Shown here: in pieces, positions 58,501 through 64,000 of the stretch | Layout: the number at the start of each line of letters is the position of its first letter | Position numbering within the stretch: the stretch's first letter is position 1 | Assembly (NCBI GenBank): GCA_027625915.1 | Contig: JANTQA010000012.1 | Span: forward strand, 8,268,501 to 8,332,500 | Length of the DNA stretch: 64,000 nt | Origin: Anaeramoeba flamelloides | Lineage: Eukaryota; Metamonada; Anaeramoebidae | Reading direction: 5' to 3' | The notes under the pieces: model-generated | Database searches by the model: none | The model's input: the letters and a program-made list of their open reading frames with translations, nothing else | Told to the model about the DNA's origin: nothing | Translations under genes and position numbers: made by a program

Positions 58501-61500
58501 TAAAAAAAAGAGAAGAAGAAAAATAATTAAAATATATATAAAAAATAATATTATCATTTTCATGACCAAATAGAAACTATCTGCTGTCGTTAGGTTTTTC
58601 AGGGTTTGAAATAATTGAGTAAAATCCTTGATTTTGCTAAATTCTTTCGAATTCTGGAAAAGCGCCGTTAGGTTTTCTCGGGTTTTCTGTTTATTTGGAA
58701 AATCGATAGATTTTCGTTAGTTTTTTTTTGAGTTTTCTATTTATTTGGAAAATCAATAGATTTTCGTTAGGTTTTTTTTACTTTTTGAAATAAAATAGAA
58801 AACCTCAAGAAAACCTAGGCACTCGACGGCACTTGACGACACATCCCCTGAATACACAGGAGGGGTAAAAACCCGATATAACGATTATCGATTATAGGTA
58901 AAAATTCCACATCCCGTGATTCAATAATTGGTATTCCACTGTCGTTAGGTTTTTTTTAATTTAAAAAAATGGAGTAAAATCTTTGATTTTGCTCAATTGT
59001 TTTGAATTAAAAAAAAACCTAGACGCTACCTCTCAAAATTGGGGCACTAGGCGCCCGAATTTATATATTTTTTACTAAAATTGGTAGAATTTTTCACAAA
59101 AAACAAGCTATTTCCAAAAAAGCAGCATAAATTTATTTTAAAATATCTTTCTTTAACTTAATTCCAAGATAACTATTTAAATATAAAAAGTTTTTTTTTG
59201 TTATTTATCAGGTATTAATCGAATACATTGAATTATAAGACATTGCTTAAATAAAAGATATGAAAGTTTCTGATATGGATTTTAGATATTATTTTTAAGT
59301 GTAGAAAGTTGGTGATTTGTTTTTTTCTTTTGGATCAGACAAAATTTTTTTTCCAAAGAGGTTTAATCTTGATAAATTTTCCAAGAGAAGTAAAAACTTA
59401 GAGCAAGATCTTATTGTTCAAAAAATCGTTTGTGTATCATTAGCATATTTCCTTTTTTTTCTTGAAATTCATCATCTCTCTTTTTCAACAAAAAAAAAAC
59501 TTATAAATTTTTTTTTCTTTTTTTTTAAGAAATATTTTGATTAAATTTTTTTTGAAATATATACTAATATGTGCTGGTTCGGTTAGTATTAGTATTCCTC
59601 TGAATTTTTTATTCCAAATCTACAATAAGAACTATTTACAAAGAGAATTTTTAAAAGATATATAAATGAAATGTAAAAAAAAAAATGCTACACTTTTTTT
59701 GGAAAGACCTTACTTTCATCTACATAATATTTTCCAATGAATCTTTTTTGAAAAACTAGAAAAAATATGAAATACATAAATAAAAACAAAAAAAATGGCA
59801 ATTTCCTTAGATCTTTGATTAAATAAAGATTACAAATCAAAAGATGATATTTTTATTTTGGGCAAAACAAATGTATTTCCTTCTTATTAAATATTTTACT
59901 AAGGCAAATATCAAAGCATAAAATATTGATAAATATTAAGGTATTATTGTTTGGTTAAATTCTTTTTCAAGAAATTTCAAGAATAACATAACTTAAAGGG
60001 AAAAAATATAATTTTAATTTAAATTTTTGATTAGAAAAAAGTATTAAAAATTTAAAACAATTTCTATATAAAAATCAATATCTATTCATAAACTCCATTT
60101 CACTCAAAGAGAATCCAGCCAAAAATGAAAATTTTGATTTTTTAAAAAGAATCAACTCATATAAGATTATTTAGAAATACAAGAGAAATAATAAACTTCA
60201 TATTAGAGATGATATTCATAAAAGAAATACCTGAACAAAATCTAAAATTTTAGAAAATAAAAAAAAATGATTAAAAAATTTTTGTTCTCTTTCATTACAA
60301 TATCTTCATGCAAAATCTCCCAGCTTCTTTAACAAAATTAAGGCTATGTATTTTTTTTTCAAATGAAGACATTTAATATTCAAATATTTTATTGCGAACA
60401 ATTTTAATTTTCTAACGTTAATTTGAAGTTTCAAATATTTTTTTTTTGGATAAATTGACTTTCTCACAACAAAAAAGAGAAAAAGAAAAAAGAAAAATGA
60501 AAAATGAAAAGAAAAAAAAAAAAAAATTGACTAAATTAAAAAAAAAGATTCTGAACTACAAATTGAAAATTTATTTTGAGAAGTGTATTGGATAAAACTC
60601 TTAGAATTGGTTATGTTTCTTCAATAAAATTGGTACCCTTTGACTGAAAAGGTGTTTATTTCTTTAATAAAACTGTGTAACTTTGACTGAAAAAGAGTTT
60701 ATATTAAGTTTTTTTCTTTCATTGTTAAAATCTTAATATTATTTAAATAAAAACTTTGAAATTCTTTTTAATTAAACATATATCTTTTCTCACTTACATT
60801 ATAAATATCATTCTTTTTAAAAATTAACAATCTAACTTGCTTCCTATTAGGAAATAATTGGCACTGGTAAGACGAATAGATGGAAAATTAATTATTTAGA
60901 TCCACAAACAACATTAGCGATCTATTTTTCTATTGCGAATAAAAAAAACAATCCTTTACCAAATAACAAGCTTGGTTTAATTCAATTTAAAACAATGTCA
61001 ATTGATTTAAATGGTAATCAGCGAATAAGAATTACAACGTCGGCCCATAATTATTCAAGTTTCCAAACTGATCAAAAAAAATGTATTTTCGGATTTGATC
61101 AAGAAGCTGCTACAGTTTTAATTTCGAGAATGGCTGTTTGGAAGAGAGAAACAGAAAAGAATGGCCATGTTGTCCGTTGGATAGACAGGTCAACAATTAA
61201 TTTGTGTAAAAATGTTGCACAATATAAAAAAAAAGATATCCACAGCTTCAATTTACCTTCCACATTTTTAAAATTTCCTTTATATATGTATCATTTAAGA
61301 AGAAGTCCCTTTTTAGACAAATTTGGTAAAAGCCCAGATCAATCAACATTTCTCAAGCTTAATTTATTAAGACAAAACATTTCAAATTCAATGAAAATGA
61401 TAATTCCATTGTTTCAATCTTATTCTCTTAATAATATTAGCCCCACTGTCGAAAAATTAGAAATGAATTCAATTAAAAGCGATAATATTCTGTTATTAGA

Positions 61501-61855
61501 TACATTTTTCCATATATTAATACATAATGGTAGTGATATAATTACAAGAAATAACAATCACAATAACAATAACAATAATAATAATGATGTGATAAAAGAT
61601 TCACAAATTGTTAATAATTTTATTGAAAAACCAATCCACGACGCAAAATTATTTTCAAATAATCGTTTCCCTTATCCAAAAATTATACAATGCAAGGAAG
61701 GTTCAAGTCAAAGCAGAATTTTACTTTCCAAATTAAGTCCAAACGAAAACACAAATTTACAATATGGATCAGAACAAAAATCCACTTTGACTGATTTGTG
61801 TACTTTTGAATTTTTTTTTGATTATCTTAAAAGGGTTGTTGTTGGAAAAAAATAA
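55550..61855 (+). CDS. SEC23: COPII coat protein Sec23, three exons
   Basis: Sec23 is the GTPase-activating subunit for Sar1 in the inner COPII coat that buds vesicles from the endoplasmic reticulum. Exons: 55550-56399, 56640-57400, 60851-61855; phases join exactly (2616 bases, 871 aa; typical about 765). N-terminus GLRFSWNTFPNSSEKSKEFV, zinc finger Cys55, Cys58, Cys77, Cys80 with NFCYQRN-like GFCYQRNKFP. A charged Gln/Lys/Glu insertion of about 85 residues (about 88-175) follows the zinc finger, then the trunk domain from TTIEYIL with FLIDLCCS and IALVTCGANIAVYDF. Exon 2 continues YFRALSEIKTTIPE, PEYWPVEHDLRS, SGPPTVGGG, FDLFACSYDQVG. Exon 3 has GTGKTNRWKI, RIRITTSA, FDQEAATVLISRMAVWK, LLLDTFFHILIHNG, RFPYPKIIQ and GSSQSRILLSKLSP; Arg826 there corresponds to the catalytic arginine finger. 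An Asn-rich insert lies near 61553-61590. Intron 2 is 3450 bp and contains repeats. Appears functional. Confidence 0.98.
58590..58830. repeat. Compound decamer/nested-hairpin repeat (locus 5)
   Basis: Type A stem 58595-58668 (TAAAATCCTTGATTTTGCTA tip, GGAAAAGCGCC end), then a nested type C/B unit 58669-58810 with two GAAAATCGATAGATTTTCGT-like stems and mirror GAAAACCTCAAGAAAACC. It ends in inverted decamer units at 58807-58842 (CTAGGCACTC GACGGCACTT GACGACACAT). Within SEC23 intron 2. Confidence 0.75.
58940..59025. repeat. Hairpin module of the compound repeat (locus 6)
   Basis: TCGTTAGGTTTTTTTTAATT and its mirror AATTAAAAAAAAACCTAGAC enclose a AAAATCTTTGATTTT tip. Within SEC23 intron 2. Confidence 0.65.
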
Positions 61856-63225
61856 TTATTGATCTTGAAATAATTTTTTTATTTTTTTTTTTTTTTTTTT
61901 TTGAACTTGGATTATAATATTTTATTTTCAAAAAGATAAAAGAAAAAGAAAATGAAAAACAGTTGAAATTTCATAAAAATATAATAAATTACAGTTGAAG
62001 ACAGTTGGAAATAGGAAAATGGTTTTTTGGACTCAAATGTTGTCTCATCAAATGTCGATATTTTGGCTACAACTAGAAAATAAAGACTCTTAATGAAGTA
62101 TGATTATTTTACAATTTTTTCAAAATTTTTAATTTTGAGAAAACCTGCCTGAATAAATATTTTTTTTATTACAATGGGATATTGATGCTTTGAAATCAAA
62201 ATACCGTTCACTGCTCTTTTTGTGAAAAGAAAAAGTAAAGGAGAGTTGGAATCTGTAATTTTTCAATTTTTTGAACATTTTTTTAATTAAATTTTTCAAA
62301 AATAGTTTATCTAAAAAGGAGATCAAAATCTTGGATATATTTAATTAAGGTAATATCTTACAAATATGTAAATTGGATTGGAATGAATAATCAATTAATG
62401 GCAACTAACCATTTTTGTATATTTAAGCTGTTTTATAAGGATTGGGTTTAATAGAGATATTTTATAATAAATTGCCAGACTTTTTTGGAAATTGTTCAGA
62501 TATAAACAAATGATAAATTGTCAATTTCGTTCAAAATCGAATATTTTAATGTGGTGGTTTTGTTGTAAGTGTTATATCTTTTAGGGTTTCTTAATCGATC
62601 AAAAAAAATATTTCAAAAAAAATAGATAATTAGATTAATAAATAAACTTAAATTTATCCAAATTTTCAAATAGACGAACTTAACATGGAAACTAGACCTG
62701 GAACTATCTTACAAAGTAGTTTGAGTCTGGTAAACTAATTCTCTCAATATACAAAAATCCTTAGAATTAAGTTATCTAGCTAAAAGATTAAAAATTAATG
62801 AAATAGTAAATTTTGATTGTATAACTTGCTATCATGTGAAACTCGGAGATCAAGTAACAAAAAAAAAAAAAATGATTAAAGACAAAACGTAGGAATATGT
62901 GCCATGATAATTTTTCTAATACTACCTTTTTACTTAATTTTTCTTTCATTGATTCAATTAATGTTTAATATCAAATTAGAGTGATAAAAATAATATGTGC
63001 ACAACAACTATAACCCGTGTTTCTAAATAATATATGTGCTTTTTTTTCTTCTTGTTGCAATGCACGCCCAATTTACTACCCAATTATATACCAAAGTTCA
63101 AATCAATTTTGTAGATTTATTCATTTGAATTTTTCGTAAAATTTAATTTTATGAATGCGATTTGTTGAAAATTTTTTTTAATTTTCATAATTAATTCAAT
63201 AAAATTTTTTTTAAATTTTTTTTAA
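61856..63225. other. Intergenic, no gene seen
   Basis: Poly-T tract at 61876-61901 just after SEC23, otherwise AT-rich without a convincing frame. A short piece near 63005-63030 (AACCCGTGTT) resembles the end of the 26731-27769 transposon. Confidence 0.5.
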
Positions 63226-63395
63226 GGGACTAGGCTCTATTATTTTGTTTTTGTCCAATTTCTAAATAAAGATGCTTTATCTCGAAATATGTTTAATATG
63301 AAAAAAAAACAGGTCTTTCATATCAAAGTAATTGGCTAAAAATTTTCTCAAACTCTATTAAATTTATGGAAAAAAATTTAATAGAGATTAGTCCC
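63226..63395. mobile_element. MITE family P, copy 2
   Basis: 170 bp, ends GGGACTAGGCTCTATT and AATAGAGATTAGTCCC, flanked by TTAA (63222-63225) and TTTA (63396-63399). Full-length inverted match to 23381-23551. Confidence 0.9.
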
Positions 63396-63461
63396 TTTAG
63401 GAAATTTATTCCCTTTTTTAGATAAATTTTCCTTTTTGATGCTTCATTTTTATAATTTCTA

Positions 63462-63991
63462 AACTAGATTCCAAAAATTTGGACACAGTTTAAACAGTGG
63501 AAAGAACATCATTACTACACTTTAAATTCAATTTGGAAAGAATTTTGATTTTACAAACTATTTCATTTTTTGTCTTTTTAGTTTTGTTTTCATTTCCTTT
63601 TTTGCAGTTAAGTAATCTGTTTGGTTAGATCTGAAAATTTTTTTTCAATGGCTGATAGAAGGTTAGTGTTGAGTTTCTTAAATTGGAAAATCACATACAA
63701 TTAATAGATGGTATCTTATCATTTGATGGATCAACAATTGTTGGTGAAATTTAAACAAATTTACCAATACATTTTTTGTTCAGCTCGTTTCATTATTTTG
63801 GACACACCTATTTTTTATTTTTGAGTTTTATTTTTTTTTCTTTTATTTAGATTAAAATGATTACATATTAAAACATTAATACTAGGTAACGCAAACATTG
63901 TTTTATATTCATTTTGGAAAAATATAATAAATTGAGTTTTTGTTTTGTCTATTTTTGATTTTGGGTCTGTCCAAATTTTTGGAATGGGGTT
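63462..63991. mobile_element. Tc1-like MITE family W, copy 3
   Basis: 530 bp flanked by TA; ends AACTAGATTCCAAAAATTTG and CAAATTTTTGGAATGGGGTT. Closely similar to 37768-38291 in the same orientation. Confidence 0.9.
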
Positions 63992-64000
63992 TATTTTTAA

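Overview
The window is a very AT-rich (by eye close to 80% A+T) eukaryotic nuclear sequence. The genes have short GT..AG introns (mostly GTAAAx donors), TAA stops with the standard code, long purine-rich low-complexity tracts (K/N, E/K, E/N, S/K runs) inside otherwise conserved proteins, and intergenic DNA crowded with inverted-repeat elements. This suggests a free-living amoeboid protist. The K/E/N-rich insertions and the ankyrin-BTB and clathrin content remind me of Anaeramoeba-type metamonads or some Amoebozoa, but I cannot confirm the taxon.

Recognised genes: clathrin light chain (minus, exons from 13033 down to 7359, one giant intron); tRNA (guanine-N7)-methyltransferase METTL1/Trm8 (minus, two exons, 16895-15886); a possible E2F/DP-like winged-helix coiled-coil protein (minus, 23138-21906); an ankyrin-repeat protein with two C-terminal BTB domains (plus, seven exons, 40129-52998, two introns of about 4.7 kb); and COPII coat GTPase-activating subunit Sec23 (plus, three exons, 55550-61855, one 3.4 kb intron). 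Three further coding regions are unrecognised or only structurally suggestive: 3206-4285 (basic low-complexity protein), 24881-24363 (172 codons), and 32296-34776 (826 aa, five degenerate receiver/Rossmann-like repeats). Clathrin light chain and Sec23 are both vesicle-coat proteins, but they are far apart and on opposite strands, so I infer no operon-like link.

The rest is mobile or repeat DNA. I can group it into families with several copies in the window: (P) about 170-bp TTAA-flanked MITEs and a possible 1.2-kb relative; (T) about 195-bp TA-flanked MITEs with CAGTTCCAC ends; (W) about 525-bp TA-flanked elements whose ends resemble those of a dead Tc1/mariner element at 41981-43007; (G) TA-flanked elements with CAGCCGTTCC ends; a LINE whose 3' end occurs five times and still shows the RT C-terminal zinc-finger coding; several foldback elements; and a compound repeat made of 10-bp phased AGTGYCGTAG-like units joined to nested hairpins, at about six loci.

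The most notable structures are a 258-bp inverted repeat with arms identical by eye inside an ankyrin-gene intron, the decamer-plus-nested-hairpin repeats, and a LINE insertion whose 16-bp target duplication can be checked against a paralogous empty site in the same window. All exon boundaries were read by hand from splice signals and homology. No RNA genes, CRISPR arrays or promoters could be identified.
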